From: Streptococcus varani
GTDB taxonomy: Bacteria; Bacillota; Bacilli; Lactobacillales; Streptococcaceae
Direction: 5' to 3'
DNA: 64,000 nucleotides
Assembly: GCF_001375655.1 (NCBI RefSeq)
Contig: NZ_CTEN01000003.1
Coordinates: 124,001 to 188,000, forward strand
Part shown: piece by piece, positions 42,524 through 53,408 of the stretch
Numbering within the stretch: position 1 is the first letter of the stretch
Layout: each line of letters begins with the position of its first letter
Notes under the pieces: generated by a model
Seen by the model: the letters and a program-made list of their open reading frames with translations, nothing else
The model's database searches: none
What the model was told of the DNA's origin: nothing
Translations under genes and position numbers: made by a program

Positions 42524-43956
42524 TTTTTTCTCCTAAGAAAATTGATGATTTTTGTCGGTATAGTCCATCGACGAGAATGTATAACCGAGTTGTATAAATT
42601 GGTCGTTTCTTCAATTTCTTTTTGTAGTTTCAGAATTAAATCTTGTGAAATAATTTTTTCATGTTGCAAGTCTTTGATTTTAAATTTAGCATCCAAAAAC
42701 TCTTGAGCGAGTACTTTCCCGATATAGGTATCCGAGTGGATATTATCTAGTTCAAGCAAATGATAGTGAAATTGTAGACTCTTACCAACCGTTTGACTTG
42801 AAACATCATAAATCAACTGAGGATCGGGATTTGGAAATACAAGAGTTTCTCCTAAAACTATTCCATTTGTGAATGTTGGTAAAATTTCTGTCTTGGAATC
42901 TGTTGAAACTAACCGAGCGTGCTGGAAGAAATTAGGGATTTCCGACAAGTCAATACGAATTCTGGAACAGTCTTCAGGTAGCTCCAAATCGATAGAATCA
43001 GCTTTTTCCAATGGAAACTGTAAAATATCTTCCTCAATAAAGCCTTTGCCTGCTCGATCGAGATAGATGGTTATCAATTCAATACCAACTTGACCTAAAT
43101 TGGGATTTTTTAGACTGGCTTCCAGCTCAATAATTCTCTTGTTTAAAAAGTATATTCTTTCTTCTTGTTTCGCATCCTGTCTCACAAGAATTTCTGCAAT
43201 TTTAGCCATATCCTCTTCCGGATACTTTTCTAAATACTCTAATTGAGTCTTTAACAGCCCATTGATTCGATAGATCATTTTGCTTTCTGAATCAGGTCTA
43301 GAGTCTGAATTAGAAGTCATACGATAAGCTACACATGGATCATCAACAAAAGCTAATCTTGTTTTCTTGAAAAATTCAAGTTGCATTGGGAAGCCGTCAT
43401 CAACTGAATCCGGATCAATGACCTCATTGACATCTTGCATTAATTTTGTATCAACAAGCCAAGAAGAGGTCAACGTCATCCCTTTCGTTGCAATCATTTT
43501 TTCATAACTATTAGCATAAGCAATAGGCCCATTTCGAAAAACATCCTCAGCTAAAACATTATCTTTTTCATCTACTATATTAAAACTAGTATTACACCAA
43601 AGCAAGGCTTCATCTGATTCCAACATATCGTATTGCTTTTGTAATTTCAATTCGTCTATCCAATAATCATCTGCATCACACCTTGCGATGTATTTCCCTC
43701 TTGCTTCTTTACAAATTGAAATCCATGTTCTCGTTAATCCTTTATTTTTTTCGTTGAAAAACAGACGAATCAAATCTGGATATTTCTCTTTATATGCTTG
43801 TAATAATTCTCTAGAATGATCTTTTGAACAGTCATCCACAACTATAATTTCAAATGGAAAATTTGTTTTCTGATTAATGATGCTGTCTAATGCATGACCA
43901 ATATATCTTTCATAGTTAAAACTTGTACATATGACTGAAATTTCAATTTTTTCCAT
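42520..43956 (-). CDS. GT2 glycosyltransferase with C-terminal extension (rhamnan locus)
   Basis: About 478 residues. A GT-A domain fills residues 1-240, with SVICTSFNYERYI at the start, VVDDCSKD and the metal-binding CDADDYW. A beta-rich region and a C-terminal coiled coil (about 400-450, ILKLQKEIEETTNLYN) ending in RRWTIPTKIINFLRRKK follow. The ATG at 43956 is used because GAGG is 5 bp upstream and it then clears the rgpD-like stop. It lies between rgpD and rgpF where S. mutans has rgpE, so it may add a side-chain or backbone sugar. Confidence 0.82.
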   Translation of the reverse strand: MEKIEISVICTSFNYERYIGHALDSIINQKTNFPFEIIVVDDCSKDHSRELLQAYKEKYPDLIRLFFNEKNKGLTRTWISICKEARGKYIARCDADDYWIDELKLQKQYDMLESDEALLWCNTSFNIVDEKDNVLAEDVFRNGPIAYANSYEKMIATKGMTLTSSWLVDTKLMQDVNEVIDPDSVDDGFPMQLEFFKKTRLAFVDDPCVAYRMTSNSDSRPDSESKMIYRINGLLKTQLEYLEKYPEEDMAKIAEILVRQDAKQEERIYFLNKRIIELEASLKNPNLGQVGIELITIYLDRAGKGFIEEDILQFPLEKADSIDLELPEDCSRIRIDLSEIPNFFQHARLVSTDSKTEILPTFTNGIVLGETLVFPNPDPQLIYDVSSQTVGKSLQFHYHLLELDNIHSDTYIGKVLAQEFLDAKFKIKDLQHEKIISQDLILKLQKEIEETTNLYNSVIHSRRWTIPTKIINFLRRKK

Positions 43957-43969
43957 ACTTACCTCATTA

Positions 43970-45190
43970 TTATCTAGATAGAACTTCCCAACTGCCATTT
44001 CTTTGAATGATACCAGTCGCCGAATCTAAAGCTGATAAATCATCTAGCGCAATATCATTACGGTTGATAACGATTATCGGAGAGTTTTCCGTATTAGCAA
44101 AAGCCAACATTTCTTTATCTTTACCCAAAATGGTAACAACCAATTTTAATTTAATATCATTAACATGTCCTAGTGAACACTTATATCTAAAAACTTTAGG
44201 GCCTTTTTTCTTGGTTGAAATATCCATTCCATTATCGTTGTATATCCAGATGTTTTTATCGAGATCTGTCAAAGAAAAAACTATATAGGTTTCCATATCT
44301 TTTAATACCTCATAGGATATTTCAAACTCTATAGGATCATTTGGCGTTATTTGAACTTTAGAGAGTAATTTCACTTTCAAGTTCTCAACAAATGTAATTT
44401 CTTCTTTTGTTTCTTCTTCTTCACTTTCAACTGAATCTTTCTGTACTACTGTATTTTCCAAACTATACTGGTTAGCTACATCACTTGGATCTCCAAAAGC
44501 CTTGACTAAACCATGCTCAATCAATACAGCTTTGTTACAGTACTTTTTAACAGCACTCATATCGTGAGTCACTAGAATAGTTGTTTTACCTGATTTCTTA
44601 CGTTCCATGAAATAGTCATTACATTTACGTTGGAAGGCTTCGTCACCAACCGCTAGAACCTCATCCAGAATCAGGATATCCCCTTGAGCCTTGATGGCAA
44701 CAGAAAAGGCTAAACGCACCTGCATACCGCTCGAATAGTTTTTAAGTTTTTGGTTCATGAAGTCTGTCAACTCCGCAAATTCAACGATATCATCGTACAT
44801 ATCGTCAATTTCCTTAGGAGAAAAACCAAGCATAGCTCCGTTCATATAAACATTTTCACGACCAGTCAATTCAGGATTGAAACCAACCCCCAACTCAATA
44901 AAGGAAACCAATTTCCCATTTACTGTTACACTGCCCTTTTCAGGAACATAGATTTGGGAAATAATCTTGAGAAGAGTTGATTTACCAGAACCATTTCGCC
45001 CAACAATGCCGAAGAAATCCCCTTCTTTTACTTCAAAAGAAATATCTTTTAAGACATGTTGTTCTCTGTAGCCCTTAATCCCCTTGAAGCGATTAACCAT
45101 AGCAGTTCGTAAACTTTGGGTCGATTCCGTTGGTAATTTAAAGAACTTACTAACGTGGTCAACCTTAACTGCAATTTTTTTATCTGACAT
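43970..45190 (-). CDS. rgpD: rhamnan ABC exporter ATPase (RgpD-like) with C-terminal carbohydrate-binding domain
   Basis: 406 residues. The ATPase domain has Walker A GRNGSGKST, signature YSSGMQVRLAF and Walker B ILILDEVLAVGD. After residue 250 a Wzt-like C-terminal domain (YSLENTV onward, beta-rich to SLGHVNDIKLKL) may recognise the chain end. With the RgpC-like permease it flips lipid-linked polysaccharide outward. Its start overlaps the end of the permease gene by 1 bp. Confidence 0.93.
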   Translation of the reverse strand: MSDKKIAVKVDHVSKFFKLPTESTQSLRTAMVNRFKGIKGYREQHVLKDISFEVKEGDFFGIVGRNGSGKSTLLKIISQIYVPEKGSVTVNGKLVSFIELGVGFNPELTGRENVYMNGAMLGFSPKEIDDMYDDIVEFAELTDFMNQKLKNYSSGMQVRLAFSVAIKAQGDILILDEVLAVGDEAFQRKCNDYFMERKKSGKTTILVTHDMSAVKKYCNKAVLIEHGLVKAFGDPSDVANQYSLENTVVQKDSVESEEEETKEEITFVENLKVKLLSKVQITPNDPIEFEISYEVLKDMETYIVFSLTDLDKNIWIYNDNGMDISTKKKGPKVFRYKCSLGHVNDIKLKLVVTILGKDKEMLAFANTENSPIIVINRNDIALDDLSALDSATGIIQRNGSWEVLSR

Positions 45191-45996
45191 TATAAAATCT
45201 CCGCAAATCTCTTAGAATTTTTACTAAACACAACATAACCAATTACAAAAACAAGGAGTGGGAAAAGGTAAGGAAAAACGGCAATTGCTTTCGTGCCAAT
45301 TAAATCCCATCCACGCATACTGCCTGAATAAATCATAAAGTGACGCAAATCCTGAATAATTTGAGCCATTGGATTTAACATCATGATTTTTGCAAAATTT
45401 TCTTGTCCCCGTTGCACAATAAAAGTCAATGAATAGATAATTGGTGTTGCGTACATGCCTGCCTGAAGAAAAACTTCCCAAATCGGTCCGATGTCACGAT
45501 ATTTTACAAAAAACGTTGCAAGCAGAAGAGAAACACCTGCAGCAAAAAGTACCAACTCGATAAATAATGGAATGATAAATAAAATCCCCAAAGAAGGTAC
45601 CACACCATTGATCAAAGCGAAGACAAAAACAACCAGAAGATTAATTGAATAGTTGATAGCTGCATTAGCAACAGATGAAAAAACAATAATTTCTTTTGGG
45701 AAATTTAATTTTCGCAGAAGATCTCCTCGAGATACGATTGAAAACATCCCCATATTGGTCGCTTCTGAGAAGAAAGACCAAGTCACCATTCCTAAAAGTA
45801 AACTGACAGCATAGTGAGGAGTTCCATCATCAAAACGAAGAAACTTGACGAAAACAAGATACATAATCGTAAAAAGTAAGAGTGGTTTTAAAATGGACCA
45901 CAAATGTCCAATCAAACTACCTTGGTAGCGTAATTTAAAATCAGTTTTAATCATTTCTCTCAATAAAATCCGATTTTTTGTATTGAATAAATTCAT
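45190..45996 (-). CDS. rgpC: rhamnan ABC exporter permease (RgpC-like)
   Basis: 268 residues with 6 membrane helices, of the ABC-2 polysaccharide export family (Wzm/TagG). It has the N-terminal LREMIKTDFKLRYQGSLIGH amphipathic helix and a LNPMAQIIQDLRHF loop. It pairs with the ATPase encoded next to it. Confidence 0.93.
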   Translation of the reverse strand: MNLFNTKNRILLREMIKTDFKLRYQGSLIGHLWSILKPLLLFTIMYLVFVKFLRFDDGTPHYAVSLLLGMVTWSFFSEATNMGMFSIVSRGDLLRKLNFPKEIIVFSSVANAAINYSINLLVVFVFALINGVVPSLGILFIIPLFIELVLFAAGVSLLLATFFVKYRDIGPIWEVFLQAGMYATPIIYSLTFIVQRGQENFAKIMMLNPMAQIIQDLRHFMIYSGSMRGWDLIGTKAIAVFPYLFPLLVFVIGYVVFSKNSKRFAEIL

Positions 45997-46929
45997 TTAT
46001 TTTCTCCTGTAAGCAAATTTGCTAATAATCAGTGTTGTAAATACAAATGTGTGAAAAGCTTTATTTTTTTTGAGTCCGTACTGCTTAAGAGTTCGCCAAC
46101 GTTTTAGCATGGGCTTATCTAAAACAGTCACAAAGGCTTGGACCAGTTCCCTCTTATCAGCAGATAGAGGCATCTCCAATAAAAACGAAGCTTGTTTCTG
46201 ACTTTTTTCAATCAAGTCCCAGTAGAGGGAAAAAAGCAAGCTTGGCCGCAACCATTTTTTGACACGTTTAGACAGGGTACGGGCTCCTAATACGTTGTTT
46301 TCATGCTGGCGATACAATTCACCCGGCTGATCAATATATACTAATTTACCAAAAGCAGTCGCCAACAGAGCCAAATACCAATCGTGCATAATAATATCAT
46401 CTGTCTGTGTCCAGAGTTGAGCAAGGGCGTGATTGATCATAGCCACTCCACCTGTCACTGTGTTTTCGGTCAACTCTTCCACCAATTCAGTGTTGGCGTG
46501 GCCTGATTGACTACGAATCATACTCTCTGCCATTACTTGCAGATCTTGGTCGACCACGGTCAAGTCCATATAAACCATGAGGGGCAAGTCTTCCGGATAG
46601 TTTATTGTTTCTGCTAAAGAGCGTTCTAACTTCTCTGGTAACCAAATGTCATCTTGATCACTGAAGAAATAGCAATCTGCCTCTTCGTGTTGCAGCAAGG
46701 CATGGAAACTCTTGATAACCCCCACATTAGTGGCATCATTTTCATTGATCCAATATATCCGACTATCCTCTGCTACAAATTTAGCAATAATGTTTTTGGT
46801 TTGATCACTAGAGCCATCATCTCGAATGAGTAACTTCCAATCCTGAACAGTCTGTTCTTGAATGCTCTGGATTTGCTGGACTAAAAAGTCTTCACCATTG
46901 TAGGTGGACATGAGTATATTTACTTTCAT
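45997..46929 (-). CDS. rgpB: RgpB-like rhamnosyltransferase (GT2)
   Basis: A 310-residue GT2 enzyme: NILMSTYNGEDFLVQQI at the start, RDDGSSD, and the metal site FFSDQDDIW. RgpB-type enzymes add alternating rhamnoses to the backbone from dTDP-rhamnose, made by the rml genes upstream. It overlaps rgpA by 4 bp. Confidence 0.92.
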   Translation of the reverse strand: MKVNILMSTYNGEDFLVQQIQSIQEQTVQDWKLLIRDDGSSDQTKNIIAKFVAEDSRIYWINENDATNVGVIKSFHALLQHEEADCYFFSDQDDIWLPEKLERSLAETINYPEDLPLMVYMDLTVVDQDLQVMAESMIRSQSGHANTELVEELTENTVTGGVAMINHALAQLWTQTDDIIMHDWYLALLATAFGKLVYIDQPGELYRQHENNVLGARTLSKRVKKWLRPSLLFSLYWDLIEKSQKQASFLLEMPLSADKRELVQAFVTVLDKPMLKRWRTLKQYGLKKNKAFHTFVFTTLIISKFAYRRK

Positions 46930-48074
46930 TTCAAAAACAAGTCCTCATACTGCTGGACAATTCCCTCCCACGTATAGTGTGTTTGCATATGCCTTTTGGC
47001 GGAAAGCCCCATTTCGATTCCTTCGTCCTTTTGATCAACTTGATCAATCAAACTGGCTAGATTTCCACTCTCCTTGGACCAGTAATGCACTGTATCCAAA
47101 GCCACCTTACGGTTAAAATCAACACCTAAAACTAGATTTTCATTTGTCTGAGCCAAGGCTTCTAAAAGGCTCGGGTTGGTTCCTCCGACTTCATGACCGT
47201 GAATATAGGCTCGTGTTTCTTTTCGTAGATACTTGAGAAGATTTTTATCGTAGACAGTTCCAACAAACTTGATGCGTTTATCCTTGTCAAAGCCCGTTTC
47301 CTGACGCAAGTCCTCAAAGTAACTAGATCCTTCATGGTTACAGACAATGACCAAATCACGTTTGGTACCTGATGTAATGAATTCACGAATGGCTGTTTCA
47401 TAGTTATTTTCCGGTACGAAACGACCAATAATCAAATAATAACCCTTTTCTTCTAGCTGCCATTTGCTAAAGAAATCACCTACTTGGCTGCTTTCTCTCG
47501 TAAACTGAGTTGGTAATAAATCTGTTCCATAAGCGATAAACGTCGTCTTAGCCCACGGATAGGTCTGCTGGATATAGGTCTCAATGCCTTCGTTATCCGA
47601 AATTACTAGATCCGCATGCTTGGTCATAACTTTCTCAGAATACTTAAGATAGGTTTGGATAGGCTTACTCCACTTGGTCCGCTTCCATTCCAGACCGTCA
47701 GGATTGATCAACAATTGACCACCAATTTTATGAATCTTTTTGGCAAAAGGCGCAATGAAAGCTCCTATGGTATTCCCCAAAATGTAGAAAATCGGTTCTT
47801 TTATATTCTGATGTTTAATCAGATCAAGGGCATAGCTGATTGCCATCATATCGTAAGCAATAACGCGGGCAGGTCCAAGTTTTGGTGGATTAATGGTAAA
47901 ACAATCTACTTGCTTGTATTGAAAATGATGGTGGTGACCATCATCAGACAAGCAGGCTACATGATAACGAAGCTCATCTGATTTTTGATGGGAAACCAAT
48001 TCATCTACAAAAGTTTCAAAACCACCATATTTAGCTGGTAATCCACGACTACCAATGATAAAAACGTCTTTCAT
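46926..48074 (-). CDS. rgpA: RgpA-like rhamnosyltransferase (DUF1972/GT4)
   Basis: 382 residues: a DUF1972 N-terminal half (FIIGSRGLPAKYGGFETFVDEL) and a GT4 C-terminal half (YLIIGRFVPENNYETAI, GTNPSLLEAL). It adds the first rhamnose to lipid-linked GlcNAc to start the rhamnan. It opens the rgp operon; TATAAT at 48108-48113 is the likely -10. Confidence 0.93.
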   Translation of the reverse strand: MKDVFIIGSRGLPAKYGGFETFVDELVSHQKSDELRYHVACLSDDGHHHHFQYKQVDCFTINPPKLGPARVIAYDMMAISYALDLIKHQNIKEPIFYILGNTIGAFIAPFAKKIHKIGGQLLINPDGLEWKRTKWSKPIQTYLKYSEKVMTKHADLVISDNEGIETYIQQTYPWAKTTFIAYGTDLLPTQFTRESSQVGDFFSKWQLEEKGYYLIIGRFVPENNYETAIREFITSGTKRDLVIVCNHEGSSYFEDLRQETGFDKDKRIKFVGTVYDKNLLKYLRKETRAYIHGHEVGGTNPSLLEALAQTNENLVLGVDFNRKVALDTVHYWSKESGNLASLIDQVDQKDEGIEMGLSAKRHMQTHYTWEGIVQQYEDLFLK

Positions 48075-48107
48075 ATTTTCCTGTTTTCTAAAATGTGTAA
48101 TCAGATT

Positions 48108-48113
48108 ATTATA
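48108..48113 (-). promoter_or_regulatory. -10 element of the rgpA operon
   Basis: TATAAT on the minus strand, 33 bp upstream of the rgpA start. No convincing -35. Confidence 0.5.
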
Positions 48114-48143
48114 ACATAAATAGGCCTACAATTCATAGAAAAA

Positions 48144-48163
48144 GAGCGGATTTGCGTCCGCTC
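48144..48163 (-). terminator. terminator after the VTT-family gene
   Basis: GAGCGGA with its complement and a 6-nt loop, followed by TTTTT on the minus strand. Confidence 0.8.
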
Positions 48164-48187
48164 ACTGGTTTTAAAAAGAAGGATAGT

Positions 48188-48802
48188 TTAGGAAAAAAGC
48201 TGATGGACCATTTGAATCCCTTGATAAGTCAAAACAGTGTAAAGATAAAGAGTTGCTGGCTTAGTGATGATGGTGATCCAGGCAAATTTCTTGAGAGACA
48301 TCTTGCTCATCCCTGCCACCATACAAAGAAAATCATCTGGAAAACCCGGTAAGATAAAAGCTGTAGCTAAGAAACGCTCAAAGATTTTTCCACGATCCAG
48401 ATAAGCAATATATTTGTCATAAACTTTATCAGATACAAAGGACTTAACAAAGACTTGACCATATTTACGTGCTAAGAGAAAGGCCAAAATAGATCCGATG
48501 AAAATACCGGTTGTATTGTAGACAAACCCCATTAGCGGACCAAAGAGAACATGACCAATGACGCAGGTCAATCCTCCAGGAATAACAGGATAAAGGACCT
48601 GAATAATTTGAATGGCAATAAAAATCAGTGGACCAAAAATCCCAATTTCCTTCAAGAACAATTGAAATTCACCACCAACCGCAAATACTGCTGGATTGCT
48701 TTTTATATAGAGGCCCATCCAAATCGAGAGCAAAATCCCCAAAACCGTCACCACTTGAATCCATTGTTTATTGCTTAATTTAAAAGGAAATTTTAATACC
48801 AT
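48188..48802 (-). CDS. TVP38/TMEM64 (VTT-domain) membrane protein
   Basis: About 204 residues with 5-6 membrane helices. The VTT core contains PVIPGGLTCVIGHVLFGPLMGFVYNTTGIFIGSILAFLLARKYG and a later PGFPDDFLCMVAGM re-entrant motif. DedA/VTT proteins are linked to undecaprenyl- or phospholipid translocation. The ATG at 48802 has AGGAG 8 bp upstream; the ATG 21 bp before it has none. It stands as a single unit between rmlD and rgpA, with its own terminator. Recycling of the rhamnan lipid carrier would be a sensible but unproven job. Confidence 0.82.
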   Translation of the reverse strand: MVLKFPFKLSNKQWIQVVTVLGILLSIWMGLYIKSNPAVFAVGGEFQLFLKEIGIFGPLIFIAIQIIQVLYPVIPGGLTCVIGHVLFGPLMGFVYNTTGIFIGSILAFLLARKYGQVFVKSFVSDKVYDKYIAYLDRGKIFERFLATAFILPGFPDDFLCMVAGMSKMSLKKFAWITIITKPATLYLYTVLTYQGIQMVHQLFS

Positions 48803-48993
48803 ACTGTCTTCTCCTAGTCTCAATGTTATCTTTATTGTATCATTGAACTAACACAAGAACATCGGTCTTGAGAATGACTTTCTAATACTTTTTGAAAATT
48901 AAAACGATACTTTGTTAAAATTCCTTGCTTAGCAATAGGTATTTTCACATCGCTTTCCCCCTCTATTTTTGATTTTCTCTGGGTGCAAAAAAA

Positions 48994-49011
48994 GGAAGGC
49001 TATCGCCCTCC
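48994..49011 (-). terminator. terminator after rmlD
   Basis: GGAGGGC-GATA-GCCTTCC followed by TTTTTTT on the minus strand, 12 bp after the rmlD stop. Confidence 0.85.
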
Positions 49012-49022
49012 ATTAAAAAAAT

Positions 49023-49874
49023 TTATTTTTGACCTTGTTTGTAAAAAGCTTCTAACGCTTCTTGCCAAGTAGGAATGACAAAACCAGTCGCCTTGGCTTT
49101 GGCCAGACTCATGGTTGAATTGAGTGGACGTTTTGCTTTGGCTGGGAATTGAGCGGATGATACTGGATTAACCGTTACATTCTTATCCTTCAAAATCTCT
49201 TTCGCAAAATCATACCACGAAATCCCCGCTTCAGAATCATTTGACAAATGGTAGTAGCCGTACTCTTGCTTAGTGTCTACCAAATGAACCATAAACTCTG
49301 CTAAAGTACGTGTCCAAGTTGGGCGACCAAACTGATCATTGACAACACCAAGTATATCGCGTGTTTCAGCCAAGTTTAGCATAGTGAAAACAAAGTTTTT
49401 ACCATAGTTGCCAAATACCCAAGCAGTGCGAACGGTATAGAACTTATCGGCGAACTGCTCTACTGCTTCTTCACCCAAGCGCTTAGTGCGACCATACTCT
49501 GTCTGTGGGTTTGCAGGCTCATCCACCTCTAGTTCTAAACCAACTGGCTTTTGACCTTCAAAAACATAATCGGTAGAGATGTAAACCAAGGTTGCGTCAT
49601 ACTTAGCAGCTGCCTTGGCAACATTCTCTGTACCTGTTACGTTGATTTTATAGTTGAGTTCTTTGCCTTCGTCTTCTGCAGCATCCACTGCTGTGTAAGC
49701 AGCACAGTGGTAAACGATACTTGGTTTAACTTCAGAGAAGAAAGCATCAACTTTCTCCGCATCTGTAATATCCATTTCAGCCACATCAGCAGCTACGTAT
49801 TCGATTCCGCGTTCATCCAATAGATAACGCAATTCTGTACCTAATTGGCCATTGGCACCTGTAATTAAAATCAT
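49023..49874 (-). CDS. rmlD: dTDP-4-dehydrorhamnose reductase
   Basis: 283 residues. An extended SDR with NAD(P) motif TGANGQLGTEL and catalytic Tyr/Lys in YGRTKRLGE. Last step of dTDP-L-rhamnose synthesis, the donor for the rgp enzymes. It lies 56 bp after the GT2 gene. Confidence 0.96.
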   Translation of the reverse strand: MILITGANGQLGTELRYLLDERGIEYVAADVAEMDITDAEKVDAFFSEVKPSIVYHCAAYTAVDAAEDEGKELNYKINVTGTENVAKAAAKYDATLVYISTDYVFEGQKPVGLELEVDEPANPQTEYGRTKRLGEEAVEQFADKFYTVRTAWVFGNYGKNFVFTMLNLAETRDILGVVNDQFGRPTWTRTLAEFMVHLVDTKQEYGYYHLSNDSEAGISWYDFAKEILKDKNVTVNPVSSAQFPAKAKRPLNSTMSLAKAKATGFVIPTWQEALEAFYKQGQK

Positions 49875-49930
49875 AATTGACTCCTTTGTTTTGTCCTATG
49901 CTTATTTCTTTTTAGCAAAATAGGATGACA

Positions 49931-50887
49931 TTAATCCTCATCAGAAGTACGCTTATCAATGATATAGCGTGGACGGTGTTTGGTTTCCAGATAAATTTTA
50001 CCAATATATTCACCAATGATTCCAATTGAAACCAATTGAATACCACCAATAAAGGCAACTATTGTTACCGTACTTGACCAACCGGATACAGTATTACCGA
50101 TAAAGTGACTAACCAAACTCCATATAATAAATAGAAAAGAAACCAGAGAAGTCAAAATCCCCAGACTGGTAATCAAACGAATAGGTTTGATACTAAGACT
50201 TGTAATACCATCGAAGGCCAAACCTAGCATTTTTTTCAAAGGATAGTGACTCTCACCAGCAATGCGTTCAAATCGATCGTATTCAACTATCGCATAGTTA
50301 AATCCAACCAAGGGTACCAAGCCACGTAGGAAAAGATTAACTTCTGTAAATTCAGCCATAGCATCCAATGCCTTTTTAGACATAAGGCGGTAGTCTGCAT
50401 GATTAAAAATAATTTCCACACCGAGTTTTTCCATTACATGGTAAAAACCTTCTGCTGTAAATCGCTTGAAAAAGGTGTCTGTTGTCCGTTTTTTTCGAAC
50501 TCCATAAACCACTTCTGCTCCATTCTGATAAGCTTGAACCATATCATTCATGCAGTTAATATCATCTTGACCATCACAGTCGATAGTGATGATAATGTCA
50601 GCTGACTCTTTAGCTTCCATCATACCTGCAAGAACTGTACTTTGGTGACCACGATTACGAGATTGAGAAATCCCTACAATATGCGGATTTTTTGAATATT
50701 CTTCAATCAGCTCCCATGTTCGATCCTTGCTACCATCATTGACATACATGATACGGCTATCTTCGGAAACCAGCCCTTTTTCCATCAACTCATGTAATTC
50801 CCCTAAAAACATAGGGTTAGTTTCGGGTAAAACAGCTTCTTCATTATAACAAGGTATAACAATGTATAATGTTGATTTTTCTTTCAT
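49931..50887 (-). CDS. GtrB/GacI-like membrane-anchored GT2 glycosyltransferase
   Basis: 318 residues. A DPM1-like GT-A domain (VIPCYNEEAVLPET, YVNDGSKDRTWELI, TIDCDGQDD) is followed by two C-terminal membrane helices (about 232-255 and 265-290). Such enzymes load a hexose or GlcNAc onto undecaprenyl phosphate for outward flipping and use by a GT-C enzyme. In rhamnan loci (GacI type) this supplies the side-chain sugar. The GT-C-like protein at 39097-40650 is a possible acceptor partner. Confidence 0.88.
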   Translation of the reverse strand: MKEKSTLYIVIPCYNEEAVLPETNPMFLGELHELMEKGLVSEDSRIMYVNDGSKDRTWELIEEYSKNPHIVGISQSRNRGHQSTVLAGMMEAKESADIIITIDCDGQDDINCMNDMVQAYQNGAEVVYGVRKKRTTDTFFKRFTAEGFYHVMEKLGVEIIFNHADYRLMSKKALDAMAEFTEVNLFLRGLVPLVGFNYAIVEYDRFERIAGESHYPLKKMLGLAFDGITSLSIKPIRLITSLGILTSLVSFLFIIWSLVSHFIGNTVSGWSSTVTIVAFIGGIQLVSIGIIGEYIGKIYLETKHRPRYIIDKRTSDED

Positions 50888-50982
50888 TTTTTCCTCGTCT
50901 TTTTGCCTCAGACTCTATACAAATCAGCGATTTCAAAAATAGAAGACTCGTAGCAAATTTTTATCATTGTTTCATAAAAACT

Positions 50983-51002
50983 GCACCTCAGCTCTGAGAT
51001 GC
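50983..51002 (-). terminator. terminator after rmlB
   Basis: GCATCTCAG with complement CTGAGGTGC (one G-U), then AGTTTTT on the minus strand, 11 bp after the rmlB stop. Confidence 0.75.
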
Positions 51003-51012
51003 CGCATCATCT

Positions 51013-52299
<1,287 letters not shown>

Positions 52300-52315
52300 T
52301 TTGATTTCACATTTT

Positions 52316-52813
52316 CTACTCGTTTGATTTTCCTAAAATTTCTTTCAGGTAATCAATCTTAGCAAAATCTTTATTGTTGTTATTCTCTGCTTGATAAGAG
52401 TCTTTTGAGGATGCAAGGTAGATTTTTAGGTATTGCTCCAGATTTGGCAGGTAGTATCGGACACCTTTGTCCTCCATTTCTTCCAAATCTTCCAAGGCAA
52501 CTCCAGCAAATTCCGGCAGAGAATGTAGTCCACCAAACTCAACTGCAATGCCATCTCGTTGAAACTCATGCTCGTGTGGATCTGTAAAAACAAAACCTAG
52601 TTTTTCCATAAGGGCAATGAGTTGTTCCCTTTGATGAATTCGTTTGTCATCCGGAACTGCCCAGCCTCTTGGATCACTCGGAACATGAATATCAATATCT
52701 CGAGCATTCCAAGAACGCTTGGTCCTGATTTCAAAACCCAGAGAACCCATCAAGAGTGGGTGAATGCCCATACCATTGAGTTAGCGAGCAATTTCTAAAA
52801 AAACCTGATACAT
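52316..52813 (-). pseudogene. small nucleotidyltransferase-fold protein, in-frame stop at codon 11
   Basis: The frame opens at the ATG at 52813, one base after the rmlC stop, reads MYQVFLEIAR, hits TAA (52781-52783) and then continues LNGMGIHPLLMGS to 52316. It is most simply a CAA-to-TAA mutation in a 165-residue gene. The remainder has LLMGSLGF and a D-x-D pair in NARDIDIHV, the GS...DxD pattern of the nucleotidyltransferase superfamily, plus FEFGGLHSLPEF-like regions. Translation could restart at the ATG at 52771, but it lacks a ribosome site. Role unknown; it lies within the rml operon. Confidence 0.7.
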
Positions 52814-52814
52814 C

Positions 52815-53408
52815 CTACAAGTCTTCCTTCTTCAATGCTTTAACATCTCTGAGGAGCGGGTGGTTTTCATCTGCTTCAGATACTTCTGCTTCCGCAAGAT
52901 TTTCCCATTGGATCCCCAATGCTGGATCAGCATAATTTACAAAGGCATATTTGGGTTTCAATTCCAAAGCCCAGTAGTCATTGACAAGATAGCTATAAGC
53001 TACTTTGTCAGACAAGACTTGGAAACCATTGGCCACACCGCGCGGCACAAAGATCCCTTTGGAAGCATCGATGACGGTTTGATAGGTATTTCCAAAGGTT
53101 TCACCCTCGCGTAAATCAACCCAAGAACCGAGGACTTTCCCATCATCAGCGACCGAAATGTACTTATCCCAAGGTTCTGCATGAAGCCCACGAAGAACAT
53201 GTTTACGAGAAAAGCTGACATTATTTTGCAACTTGCCTTCAGCAAAGAAACTTTCAGGAAAACCTAGGGGCAACATTTTTTCTTTTTGGAAGTTTTCTTT
53301 AAACCAACCACGATTGTCCCCACGAACTGGAATGTCAAACTCCAACATACCAGGAATACCTTCAATCTTACGGGCTGCTAATTCTTTATCGAAAAATTCT
53401 TGTGTCAT
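52815..53408 (-). CDS. rmlC: dTDP-4-dehydrorhamnose 3,5-epimerase
   Basis: A 197-residue cupin of the RmlC family: [32 protein letters not shown] with the catalytic His, and ANGFQVLSD. Third step of dTDP-rhamnose synthesis. Overlaps rmlA by 4 bp. Confidence 0.95.
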   Translation of the reverse strand: MTQEFFDKELAARKIEGIPGMLEFDIPVRGDNRGWFKENFQKEKMLPLGFPESFFAEGKLQNNVSFSRKHVLRGLHAEPWDKYISVADDGKVLGSWVDLREGETFGNTYQTVIDASKGIFVPRGVANGFQVLSDKVAYSYLVNDYWALELKPKYAFVNYADPALGIQWENLAEAEVSEADENHPLLRDVKALKKEDL

